Notes under the pieces: generated by a model
Database searches by the model: none
Told to the model about the DNA's origin: nothing
What the model saw: only the letters and a program-made list of their open reading frames with translations
Program-made: the position numbers and the translations under genes
In this document: positions 1 to 5,551 of the stretch, in pieces
Layout: each line of letters begins with the position of its first letter
Numbering within the stretch: the first letter of the stretch is position 1
From: Chloroflexota bacterium
GTDB taxonomy: Bacteria; Chloroflexota; Limnocylindria; Limnocylindrales; CSP1-4
DNA: 6,018 nucleotides
Direction: 5' to 3'
NCBI GenBank assembly: GCA_015661135.1
Contig: JACVXW010000192.1
Coordinates: 1 to 6,018, forward strand

Positions 1-506
1 AAGACCTCGAACGCCGCATCGAAGGCGACGGCCGCCACAACTCCGACGGCGACGACTGCGACGGCGAGGCTCCGGGCACCCCGCCGTGTCGCCCGCCATG
101 CCATCGCCGTGTCCCATCGACCATTGCCGCGCCGCGCGACGACGAACGCAACGGCGAGGACGCCGAGCGCGAGGACGACCGTCAGCGCAAACCCACCGAA
201 TACGTCGCGCACGTCCCGCATGTGTGACCGCTCCGTCTCGCTCAGCACCGGCTCCCCGGCAAATGTCACGTCAAAGTTCGGCGGCCCGAGGACCAGGTCC
301 GTGACGATGGCGTTGGTGACCGCCCGCAGGTCAGGCTCGGCCAGCCCCGTCCAGGCAGTCGCGTTGGCGCGACCCTGCTCGAACCCGATCCAGGCCGGGG
401 TCAGGAAGGGCACGATCGCAAGCGCGACGATCAGGACTGCCGACGAGGCGGCGACCGCAGCCTCGCCGAGCCGGTACGTGACAGATGGGAGGCTCACGCG
501 AGTCAT
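1..506 (-). CDS. DUF1461 (TIGR01906-like) integral membrane protein, 3' end outside window
   Basis: Translating the minus strand from the ATG at 506-504 gives 168 open codons and runs off the window edge, so the C-terminus is missing. Three hydrophobic stretches are visible, at about residues 15-38, 104-123 and 144-164. Between the first two lies a probably extracytoplasmic loop of about 65 residues that ends in LSETERSHMRDVRDVF (88-103). That loop and its E-x-x-H-M-x-D-V-(R/K) motif just before the second membrane segment match my recollection of the DUF1461 / TIGR01906 family, whose function is unknown. The ATG is chosen because it precedes the first membrane segment. Only a weak purine-rich stretch lies upstream. 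It starts 42 nt after the stop of the DUF4332-like gene on the same strand, so the two may be cotranscribed. The family call is from pattern recognition; that it is a membrane protein is well supported. Confidence 0.72.
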   Translation of the reverse strand, partial: MTRVSLPSVTYRLGEAAVAASSAVLIVALAIVPFLTPAWIGFEQGRANATAWTGLAEPDLRAVTNAIVTDLVLGPPNFDVTFAGEPVLSETERSHMRDVRDVFGGFALTVVLALGVLAVAFVVARRGNGRWDTAMAWRATRRGARSLAVAVVAVGVVAAVAFDAAFEV

Positions 507-548
507 GGTATCCCGGGCCCCGTTCGGGACCGGATAGAGGACCGTGAT

Positions 549-938
549 CTACTCGTCCTCGAGCGTCCGGGCCTGCTCCCACCAGCTTTCGAGCGTGAGA
601 TCGGAGGGCCGTGACTGGTTCAACTCGATCGCCGCCCTCGCCACCCGGGACCGGAACGCGTCAAGGTCAACGTCCAGGATCTGGCGGAGGCCCTCGAAAC
701 CGGCCTGGCTGAGCAGGATGTGCTCGTCCGCCCCGAAGCCGGCAAGGTTGAGCATGAGCGCCTCGTCACGCCAGGTCAGGACGTCGTTCGTGGACGCGTC
801 CAGCTGATCCGCGAGGGTCTGTCGGCGCGTAGGCGTCTCGGACACCTCGAGCAGGATCCCCGTGGTGAAGACGCCCTGGCGATCCAGGCGATCCAGGTGA
901 ACGGGCTCGATGCGGGTCAACTCGCTGATCGGCGGCAC
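549..938 (-). CDS. DUF4332-like helix-hairpin-helix protein
   Basis: This is a 129-residue soluble protein with no signal peptide or membrane segment. It has two related halves. The first (LTRIEPVHLDRLDRQGV, then LLEVSETPTRRQTLADQL) and the second (LNLAGFGADEHILLSQAGF, then LRQILDVDLDAFRSRV) both look like helix-hairpin-helix units. This is the layout of DUF4332 proteins, which resemble DNA-binding HhH repeats but have no assigned reaction. The frame is open upstream to 1004, but that part lies inside the tRNA gene, so the start must be lower. I chose the GTG at 938-936, which follows a GGAGG at 954-950 (spacing 11 nt). A TTG at 920 is an alternative. It ends with TAG and is followed after 42 nt by the DUF1461-like gene. 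Helical content and gene reality are fairly secure; the family assignment is from memory and any function would be guesswork. Confidence 0.75.
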   Translation of the reverse strand: MPPISELTRIEPVHLDRLDRQGVFTTGILLEVSETPTRRQTLADQLDASTNDVLTWRDEALMLNLAGFGADEHILLSQAGFEGLRQILDVDLDAFRSRVARAAIELNQSRPSDLTLESWWEQARTLEDE

Positions 939-949
939 CTTGCGGGCAT

Positions 950-954
950 CCTCC
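950..954 (-). promoter_or_regulatory. Shine-Dalgarno GGAGG of the DUF4332-like gene
   Basis: On the minus strand GGAGG occupies 954-950, between the tRNA 3' end and the GTG at 938. An ATG directly after it (949) is in another frame and meets a stop soon after. The site therefore supports the in-frame GTG at 938 as the start, rather than the longer reading that overlaps the tRNA. The 11-nt spacing is on the long side. Confidence 0.4.
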
Positions 955-970
955 AGGCTCGTTCGAATGC

Positions 971-1047
971 TGGTCGGGGCGGCCGGATTTGAACCGACGA
1001 CCACCAGTCCCCCAGACTGGTGCGCTACCAGACTGCGCCACGCCCCG
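971..1047 (-). tRNA. tRNA-Pro (anticodon GGG)
   Basis: The minus strand folds into a complete 77-nt cloverleaf. The 7-bp acceptor stem CGGGGCG/CGCCCCG is followed by discriminator A and an encoded CCA (973-971). The D-arm carries GGTAGCGC. The anticodon stem CCAGT/ACTGG (1020-1016 with 1008-1004) encloses the 7-nt loop CTGGGGG, which places anticodon GGG at 1013-1011. The T-arm reads GTCGGTTCGAATCCGGC. Anticodon GGG reads proline codons CCC and CCU; CCC is a common codon in such a GC-rich genome. The gene sits between the gpsA stop (97 nt away) and the DUF4332-like gene, on the same strand as all its neighbours. Confidence 0.96.
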
Positions 1048-1058
1048 ACAGACCACGG

Positions 1059-1067
1059 AGTCTAGCA
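1059..1067 (-). promoter_or_regulatory. Possible extended -10 promoter of tRNA-Pro
   Basis: The minus strand reads TGCTAGACT (1067-1059), fitting the extended -10 form TG-N-TANNNT. It lies 11 nt before the first tRNA base, so a start about 7 nt downstream would leave a leader of only a few nucleotides. I see no convincing -35 hexamer at 16-18 nt. It is a short motif and could be chance; the AT-richer position just before a stable RNA gene is the main support. Confidence 0.3.
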
Positions 1068-1068
1068 G

Positions 1069-1086
1069 AGGCCCTCCGGCGGGCCT
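1069..1086 (-). terminator. GC hairpin after gpsA, possible end of the cmk-gpsA operon
   Basis: AGGCCC and GGGCCT form a perfect 6-bp stem around a 6-nt loop, in the 96-nt gap between the gpsA stop and the tRNA. No U tract follows on the minus strand (the next bases are CTCTGC), so it is not a canonical intrinsic terminator. It could still act as a pause or 3'-end structure for the operon transcript. Its location is suggestive; the structure alone is weak evidence. Confidence 0.28.
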
Positions 1087-1143
1087 TTCGCGCACGACTC
1101 CGGGCGACCCGGCGGTCCCTCCTGTATGACGCGCGTTCGACCG

Positions 1144-2193
1144 TCACTCAGGCGCCAGCCCGATGCGTTCCGCCCACTGGCGGAAGTCGGCCAATTCGTC
1201 CTTCGACTCGCGGGAGAGGAGGTCCACCAGGCAGCGCTGGACGCTCTTGCCCTCGAACAGGGCGTTGTGGACCTCGCGGGCGATCGGCATCTCCACGCCC
1301 AGGCGCCCGGCGAGCTCGATCGCCGCGTCCACGGTGTAGGCACCCTCCGCGACCCCGGGCAGCGACGCCTCGATCTCCGCCCAGGCGCGGCCCTTCGCCA
1401 GCTCCTCGCCGAGACGGTGGTTGCGCGACAACCGCGAGCCGCACGTGGCGATGACATCGCCGATTCCGGCCAGCCCGGCGAAGGTCAGCGGGTTCGCTCC
1501 CGCGGCGATGCCCAGCCGCATCATCTCGGCGAGGCCGCGGGTCATGAGGCCCGCCTTGCCGTTGTCGCCGAAGCCGAGGCCATCAGCGGCACCGGCGGCA
1601 ATCGCGATGACGTTCTTGAGCGCCCCGCACAGCTCGACGCCGAGGACGTCCGTGTTCGTGTAGAGCCGGAACTCCCGCCGCGACAGCCGCGCCACCACGC
1701 GATCGGCGAGCGCCGGGTCCTCCGCAGCCACGACGGCGGACGCCGGCAGTCCCCGGGCGATCTCCAGGGCCAGGTTCGGGCCGGACAGGGCGGCGATCCG
1801 CTCCGGCGCGATCGCCGCCGCATGGGCGATGACCTCGGTCATGCGGAGGAGGGTGCCCGGCTCCAGGCCTTTGACCACCGACAGCACGTCCGCCGCCGCG
1901 GGGATCGCCGAGGCGAGGCGTGCCATGGTCGCGCGCAGATGCGTCGACGGGACCGCCACGATGATCATGTCCGCGCCTTCCATGGCCGCAGGATCGGCGG
2001 TCGCCTGGAGCGCGGGCGGCAACTCGACCCCGGGCAGGCGGCGCTCGTTTCGTCGCTCGACCATCAGCCGCTCAGCCGTCTCCGGCGATTGACAGAGCAG
2101 GCTGACCGGCTCCGCGCGCGCCACGAGGATCGCGAGTGTGGTTCCCCAGGCGCCGCTCCCTACGACTGCGACCCGCGGCGACGGATCGGTCAT
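1144..2193 (-). CDS. gpsA: Glycerol-3-phosphate dehydrogenase [NAD(P)+]
   Basis: This 349-residue protein matches the normal length for GpsA, a cytoplasmic enzyme that reduces dihydroxyacetone phosphate to sn-glycerol-3-phosphate for phospholipid synthesis. The N-terminal Rossmann motif is VVGSGAWGTT (10-19). The substrate/cofactor lysine motif VVKGLE is at 106-111, SGPN at 137-140, and the catalytic-lysine segment GALKNVIAIAAG at 190-201. It is followed by GFGDNGKAGLMTRG (207-220) and by GIGDVIATC with SRNHRLG (243-262), all hallmarks of the C-terminal helical domain. The ATG at 2193-2191 overlaps the der TGA as ATGA, indicating translational coupling; no strong Shine-Dalgarno is seen in the end of der. 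In many bacteria plsY lies beside gpsA, but here it is absent from the window. The reading frame is intact throughout, unlike its upstream neighbour. Confidence 0.97.
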   Translation of the reverse strand: MTDPSPRVAVVGSGAWGTTLAILVARAEPVSLLCQSPETAERLMVERRNERRLPGVELPPALQATADPAAMEGADMIIVAVPSTHLRATMARLASAIPAAADVLSVVKGLEPGTLLRMTEVIAHAAAIAPERIAALSGPNLALEIARGLPASAVVAAEDPALADRVVARLSRREFRLYTNTDVLGVELCGALKNVIAIAAGAADGLGFGDNGKAGLMTRGLAEMMRLGIAAGANPLTFAGLAGIGDVIATCGSRLSRNHRLGEELAKGRAWAEIEASLPGVAEGAYTVDAAIELAGRLGVEMPIAREVHNALFEGKSVQRCLVDLLSRESKDELADFRQWAERIGLAPE

Positions 2194-2795
2194 CGCGACT
2201 TCTTCGAGGCCGTTCCCGTCCGGGCCCGGCCCTTGGACACCTTCCGGGCGGCACGGATGCCGGCGCGCTCCCGGAAGATCAGCCGGATCGGCGTCCCGTC
2301 GAATGAGAACGACTCGCGGAGACGGTTCTCCAGATACCGCTGGTAGCTGAAGTGGACCGAGCCGGCGTCGCGGGCGAAGAAGACGAACGTCGGTGGCGCC
2401 ACGGACGCCTGGGTCGCGTAGAACAGCTTGGGCCGGCGACCCTTGACGATCGGTGGCTGGTGCCGATCCGATGCGGTGGTCAGGAGACGGTTGAGGGCCC
2501 CGGTGGAGACGCGCTTCCGCCGCTCCGCCCAGACGTCCACGGCGAGTTCCAGGACGCGGTGCACGCGCTGGCCGGTCTTGGCGGAGATGCTGACGACCGG
2601 CGCGAAGTCCAGGAACGGCGCCTCGTGCCGGATCCACTCCACGTACTGGTCAAAGGTGGTGCCGGTCTTGTCCTCCACGGCGTCCCACTTGTTGACCGCG
2701 ACGACCAGTCCCTTCCCCTCCTCGACCACGTACCCGGCGATGTGGGCGTCCTGGGCGGTCAGCCCGTCCACGCCATCTACGAGGAGGATCGCCAC
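2190..2795 (-). CDS. der: Ribosome-assembly GTPase Der, C-terminal fragment (frameshifted)
   Basis: This 201-residue reading holds the second half of Der (EngA), which assists 50S subunit assembly. It contains the end of the second GTPase domain, with G4 motif NKWD (35-38) and G5 motif SAKTG (71-75). The C-terminal KH-like domain follows (about 115-180, with KLFYATQ, PPTFVFF, SYQRYLENRLRE and GTPIRLIFRER). The only start in frame is the GTG at 2795, which aligns with an internal residue of the normal protein (AD-V-AILLVDG). The same frame upstream of it, from about 2851, still encodes Der residues (PTAERYSTLRSLKAISRAD), so this is the broken-off tail of the upstream reading rather than an independent gene. 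It lacks the P-loop and the DTAG motif and could not act as a GTPase alone. Its stop overlaps the gpsA start by 4 nt. Confidence 0.85.
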   Translation of the reverse strand: MAILLVDGVDGLTAQDAHIAGYVVEEGKGLVVAVNKWDAVEDKTGTTFDQYVEWIRHEAPFLDFAPVVSISAKTGQRVHRVLELAVDVWAERRKRVSTGALNRLLTTASDRHQPPIVKGRRPKLFYATQASVAPPTFVFFARDAGSVHFSYQRYLENRLRESFSFDGTPIRLIFRERAGIRAARKVSKGRARTGTASKKSR

Positions 2796-2815
2796 GTCCG
2801 CTCGGGAGATCGCCT

Positions 2816-3703
2816 TCAGGCTCCGGAGCGTGGAGTAGCGCTCCGCGGTGGGTCGATGGCGTCCCGCGTGGTGCCGGGCACCTCGCTGACGATCGAGCGC
2901 TCCTCGCCAAGAATCGCATTGAGGAGACTGGACTTGCCGACGTTGGGTCGGCCAACGAAGGCGATCGCCGGCGGTTCGTCATCGCTTGCGGCGGCGAGCA
3001 TCGCGTCCCAGCGCGCAGCTTCGAGGGCCTCCGGGTCCGCCTCGTCCGCGTCATCGGCGCTATCGTCGCCATCATCCGTCGAGCCGTCCGCGCCGACGAC
3101 GAACGGTTCCAGGCGCCCGGCCGCCATGTCGGCGGCGAACTCGTCCGCTTCCGCCTCGCGGAGCTTCCGCGCGATCTCCCGCTCCGATTCGGGCGGGAGG
3201 GCCAGGACGATCTCGTCCAGCAGGTCCGCCACTCCGCGGCCGTGCGAGGCCGCGATCGCGTAAGTCCGGTCCCAGCCCAGCTCCCAGAATTCCGCGGCGT
3301 CCAGTTCCCGGTTCGCGTTGTCCGCCTTGTTCACCGCCACGAGGACCGGCGCCTTGGCCGCCCGGAGCAGATTTGCTGCCTCACGGTCCGATGGCGTGAG
3401 CCCCGCGATGGCGTCCATCACGAGGACGATCACGTCCGCCTCGGCGATGGCCAGGCGCGCCTGGACCTGCACCTTGGCCTCGATCGGGTCGTCGGGATCG
3501 ACTTCCAGCCCGCCGGTATCCACGACCACGAACCGGCGGGCATTCCACTCGGCATCCCCGTACAGGCGATCCCGGGTGGTTCGGGCACGATCCTCCACGA
3601 TCGCGGTTCGCTCCCCAAGGATCCGGTTGAAGAGCGTGCTCTTGCCGACGTTTGGCCGCCCCACGATCGCGACCACGGGGATCCCGCTCAGCTGCCCGGC
3701 CAT
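2816..3703 (-). CDS. der: Ribosome-assembly GTPase Der, N-terminal fragment (frameshifted)
   Basis: This 295-residue reading contains a complete first GTPase domain: G1 GRPNVGKS (15-22), RTTRD with the G2 threonine (41-45), G3 DTGG (62-65) and G4 NKAD (125-128). An unusually long acidic linker (about 170-245) follows, then the start of the second GTPase domain with its own P-loop GRPNVGKS (251-258) and GTTRDAID (277-284). After Asp284 the frame is wrong: 11 unrelated residues (PPRSATPRSGA), then TGA. The second-domain DTAG motif and flanking switch II are absent in any frame. With about 82 nt restored, the 3703-2190 reading would be one protein of about 531 residues. The ATG at 3703 starts 1 nt after the ispH stop with no clear Shine-Dalgarno, suggesting coupling to ispH. 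Identity is certain; whether the break is biological or a contig error is open. Confidence 0.88.
   Translation of the reverse strand: MAGQLSGIPVVAIVGRPNVGKSTLFNRILGERTAIVEDRARTTRDRLYGDAEWNARRFVVVDTGGLEVDPDDPIEAKVQVQARLAIAEADVIVLVMDAIAGLTPSDREAANLLRAAKAPVLVAVNKADNANRELDAAEFWELGWDRTYAIAASHGRGVADLLDEIVLALPPESEREIARKLREAEADEFAADMAAGRLEPFVVGADGSTDDGDDSADDADEADPEALEAARWDAMLAAASDDEPPAIAFVGRPNVGKSSLLNAILGEERSIVSEVPGTTRDAIDPPRSATPRSGA
2841..2854 (-). other. der: Junction of an approximately 82-nt deletion in der
   Basis: GAC (Asp284 of the first der frame) occupies 2854-2852 and GAG of the second frame (the E of TAERYS) occupies 2843-2841, with only 8 nt between them. In intact Der about 28-30 codons separate these two positions, including T...LIDTAGIRRRGKV...G. 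The missing length is therefore about 82 nt (3n+1), which accounts for the frame change without any further lesion. The exact joint is ambiguous by one or two C residues around 2852-2850. Confidence 0.8.
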
Positions 3704-3704
3704 C

Positions 3705-4664
3705 TCAGAGGGCCGTGGACTGGGTGGGCAGCGAGGTCGTTCGTCCGGCGGGGGTCGCGGCTACCGCGAACGCGGCATCGGCAAGCTGGGCGGCCCGGGC
3801 CTGCGCCGCGGGCGTGCCGGCAATCTCGAGGATCCGCTGGGCGACCGCGTGGAGATCCTCGATCGGCGTTGAGGTGCCGCCGGTGACGCCGATGATCCGC
3901 CGATCCGCAAAGGGGCCTGGGTCATCCAGGTCCCGCACGGATTCGATCTGGATGGCTGCCGTCCCCGCGATCCCGCACAGGCGCGTCAGTTCCTTGGTGT
4001 TGGCGGACGATCGACCGCCCACGACGACCATGAGGTCAACCTCGCGGGCCGCCTCCAGGGTGTCTTCCTGGCGCCGGATCGTGACCGGGCAGACCGTGTT
4101 GATGATCTTGAGTTCGTGGCTCCGGCCGACCATGAACGCCGCCAGCTTCTCGAATTTCCAGGGCGGCTGGGTGCTCTGGGAGATGAGCGCCATCTTCTTC
4201 CGCCGCGGGATCCGGTCCCAGTCGTCTTCCTCGTCCACGACCACGGCATCCGGGGAAAACCCCAGCAATCCCACGACCTCGGGATGCTTCGGCGTCCCGA
4301 GCAGGACGATCGTGTAGCCCTCCTCGACGAGCTTTGCCAGCTCGCGCTGCTCCTGGATCACCCAGGTGCAGGTGCCGTCGATGACCTCGAGCCCGCGGGC
4401 AGCAGCCCGCTCCATCACCTCGGGCCGGACGCCGTGCGCCCGGATCACCACGGCAGACCCGTGGTCCACGTCATCGAGGGTCTCAACGGTCCGGATGCCG
4501 AGGGCTTGCAGGTCCTGGACAACCCCCTCGTTGTGGACGACCTGGCCGAGGGTATGCGTCGCCTTGCCGGCGGCGCTGGCCTCCTTGGCCATGTCGATCG
4601 CCTCGCGGACGCCATAACAGAAGCCGGTGCGCTTCGCGATTCGAATGTCGGTGACGGTTCCCAT
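3705..4664 (-). CDS. ispH: 4-hydroxy-3-methylbut-2-enyl diphosphate reductase IspH
   Basis: IspH (LytB) is the last enzyme of the MEP pathway. It reduces HMBPP to isopentenyl and dimethylallyl diphosphate with a [4Fe-4S] cluster in the cytoplasm. Counting from the ATG at 4664 the protein is 319 residues, normal for the family. The three cluster cysteines are visible in GFCYGV (Cys16), DGTCTWV (Cys99) and NTVCPVT (Cys192). The substrate histidines lie in VVHNEG (His44), RAHGV (His77) and KHPEV (His127, followed by the catalytic Glu129). The C-terminal TGGTSTP motif is present. A GTG at 4691 would add nine residues (MPRAILPGS). I prefer the ATG because homologues begin close to the MGT-x-T-x-IRIA position, though its GGGGAG is only 1 nt away and neither site is ideal. 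It begins 47 nt after plsC and ends 1 nt before der, so it is mid-operon. Confidence 0.95.
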   Translation of the reverse strand: MGTVTDIRIAKRTGFCYGVREAIDMAKEASAAGKATHTLGQVVHNEGVVQDLQALGIRTVETLDDVDHGSAVVIRAHGVRPEVMERAAARGLEVIDGTCTWVIQEQRELAKLVEEGYTIVLLGTPKHPEVVGLLGFSPDAVVVDEEDDWDRIPRRKKMALISQSTQPPWKFEKLAAFMVGRSHELKIINTVCPVTIRRQEDTLEAAREVDLMVVVGGRSSANTKELTRLCGIAGTAAIQIESVRDLDDPGPFADRRIIGVTGGTSTPIEDLHAVAQRILEIAGTPAAQARAAQLADAAFAVAATPAGRTTSLPTQSTAL

Positions 4665-4711
4665 GCTCCCCGGAAGTATCGCACGGGGCACCCGCCGGAC
4701 CCCTGGACGCG

Positions 4712-5398
4712 TCAGATCGGGGGACCGCGGAAGACGCCGCGCTGGCGTTCGGGGAGGAGCGCCGCGATGCGGCGCATGATCAGGATCGTGCCGGCCTCCT
4801 TGGTTCGGCGCCGATCCAGCGGCGCGGCGCTCGGCGACCGGGCGGCCTCTTCTGCGAGGGCCTCCTCGAGTCGGAAAGGTCGGCCGATGGTCACGGTGAC
4901 CGACGGCGTGAAGGTCGGGAACCGGCGACCCCGAGGCCAGAGCCGGTCCGCGTCTTCAATACCGATCGGCACCACGAGGGCTCCCGATCGCAGGGCCAGG
5001 ACGGCGACCCCGTCCTTCGGCGCCTGAAGCCCGCCGTCCGGGCTGCGCGTGCCCTCCGGGAAGACGGCCAGGATGTGCCCGGCTTCGAGGATCCGCATCG
5101 CCGTCTTGAACGCCTCGACGTCCGCTGCACCGCGATCCACTGGGTGTACCCCACCCTGCCGGGCGAGCCACGAGAGGAACGGCCAGTCGAAGACCTCGCG
5201 CTTGCCGAGCCAGTTGACCGGGCGGCCGAGGCGCGGATTGAGGAACCCGCCGATGAGAACCGGGTCGGCGTTCGAGGCGTGGTTCGCCGCGATCAGCACT
5301 GCCCCGGTGGCCGGGATCGACCCGAGCTCGCCCTCGATTCGGACCCGGGTGAAGAAGCGGGTGATCACCCGCATGACGAAGCCGGCAACCACGATCAC
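4712..5398 (-). CDS. plsC: 1-acyl-sn-glycerol-3-phosphate acyltransferase (PlsC family)
   Basis: The 228-residue reading carries all four acyltransferase blocks. They are the catalytic NHASNADP (His40 and Asp45, HX4D), GGVHPVDRG (82-90), the acceptor-binding FPEGTRS (113-119) and VPIGI (143-147). The family transfers an acyl chain to lysophosphatidate at the inner membrane face, giving phosphatidate. The short hydrophobic N-terminus (VIVVAGFVMRVI region) could anchor it to the membrane. The GTG at 5398 is the first in-frame start, but it has no visible Shine-Dalgarno and neither does the ATG at 5374. Upstream the frame stays open for 51 codons to the cmk TAG at 5554-5552 and is in phase with cmk, so this domain may be the C-terminal part of a Cmk-PlsC fusion. 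The distal part (about 185-228, Arg/Ala-rich) is less typical. Substrate specificity cannot be read from the sequence. Confidence 0.9.
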   Translation of the reverse strand: MIVVAGFVMRVITRFFTRVRIEGELGSIPATGAVLIAANHASNADPVLIGGFLNPRLGRPVNWLGKREVFDWPFLSWLARQGGVHPVDRGAADVEAFKTAMRILEAGHILAVFPEGTRSPDGGLQAPKDGVAVLALRSGALVVPIGIEDADRLWPRGRRFPTFTPSVTVTIGRPFRLEEALAEEAARSPSAAPLDRRRTKEAGTILIMRRIAALLPERQRGVFRGPPI

Positions 5399-5551
5399 CA
5401 GGGTCAGGCGCGTCGCGATTGGTGTTGGTTCGATCGGGCGACGCCGGCGGCGTTGCGGGCTCGGTCCTGTTTCGCTCGCCGCTTCCGGCGCTGCGCCGCC
5501 CGCGGAGCCCTCTCGCGCCCTGATTGCATCGACGACAAGGCCGACCGTGGT
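5399..5551 (-). other. Open frame joining cmk and plsC (C-terminal Cmk helix plus linker)
   Basis: Directly after the cmk TAG the same frame encodes TTVGLVVDAIRARE, which fits the C-terminal helix expected in cytidylate kinases (family pattern e-x-V-v-x-x-I after the DAV-x-L-x-T strand). A linker rich in Ala, Pro, Glu and Arg follows, including five consecutive arginines. The frame then enters the hydrophobic PlsC N-terminus (TRLTLVIVVAGF) with no stop and no ATG, GTG or TTG before 5398. Open frames are cheap in GC-rich DNA, and a second minus frame is also open here, so the helix similarity is the real argument. No promoter or ribosome site is evident in these 153 nt. Confidence 0.5.

Noticed and set aside
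109..537. 142-codon plus-strand open frame at the window start
   Set aside because: The minus strand here encodes a coherent membrane protein with a conserved loop; the plus frame is Ser/Thr/Arg-rich with no hydrophobic pattern or domain.
881..898. Tandem 9-nt near-repeat (gatccaggc gatccaggt)
   Set aside because: Only two copies, encoding the LDRLDR stretch of the DUF4332-like protein; no evidence of a regulatory or mobile repeat.
939..1004. N-terminal extension of the DUF4332-like gene beginning MVVGSNPAAP
   Set aside because: These codons are the T-arm and acceptor end of tRNA-Pro; a start after the tRNA is much more likely.
1126..2346. 406-codon plus-strand open frame opposite gpsA
   Set aside because: It is the antisense shadow of an intact, motif-complete gpsA; its product is Arg/Gly/His/Asp-rich low-complexity with no recognisable domain, as expected of GC-rich antisense frames.
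2352..3263. 303-codon plus-strand open frame opposite der
   Set aside because: Antisense to clear Der domains; composition (Arg, Ser, Gly, Ala) is that of a shadow frame.
4139..4173. Unusual SQSTQPPW segment of IspH near the conserved active-site threonine
   Set aside because: The threonine itself is retained and all cluster and substrate residues are present, so this looks like lineage variation rather than a defect.
4116..5027. 303-codon plus-strand open frame opposite ispH and plsC
   Set aside because: It spans the antisense of two well-supported genes and their spacer, with no protein-like pattern.
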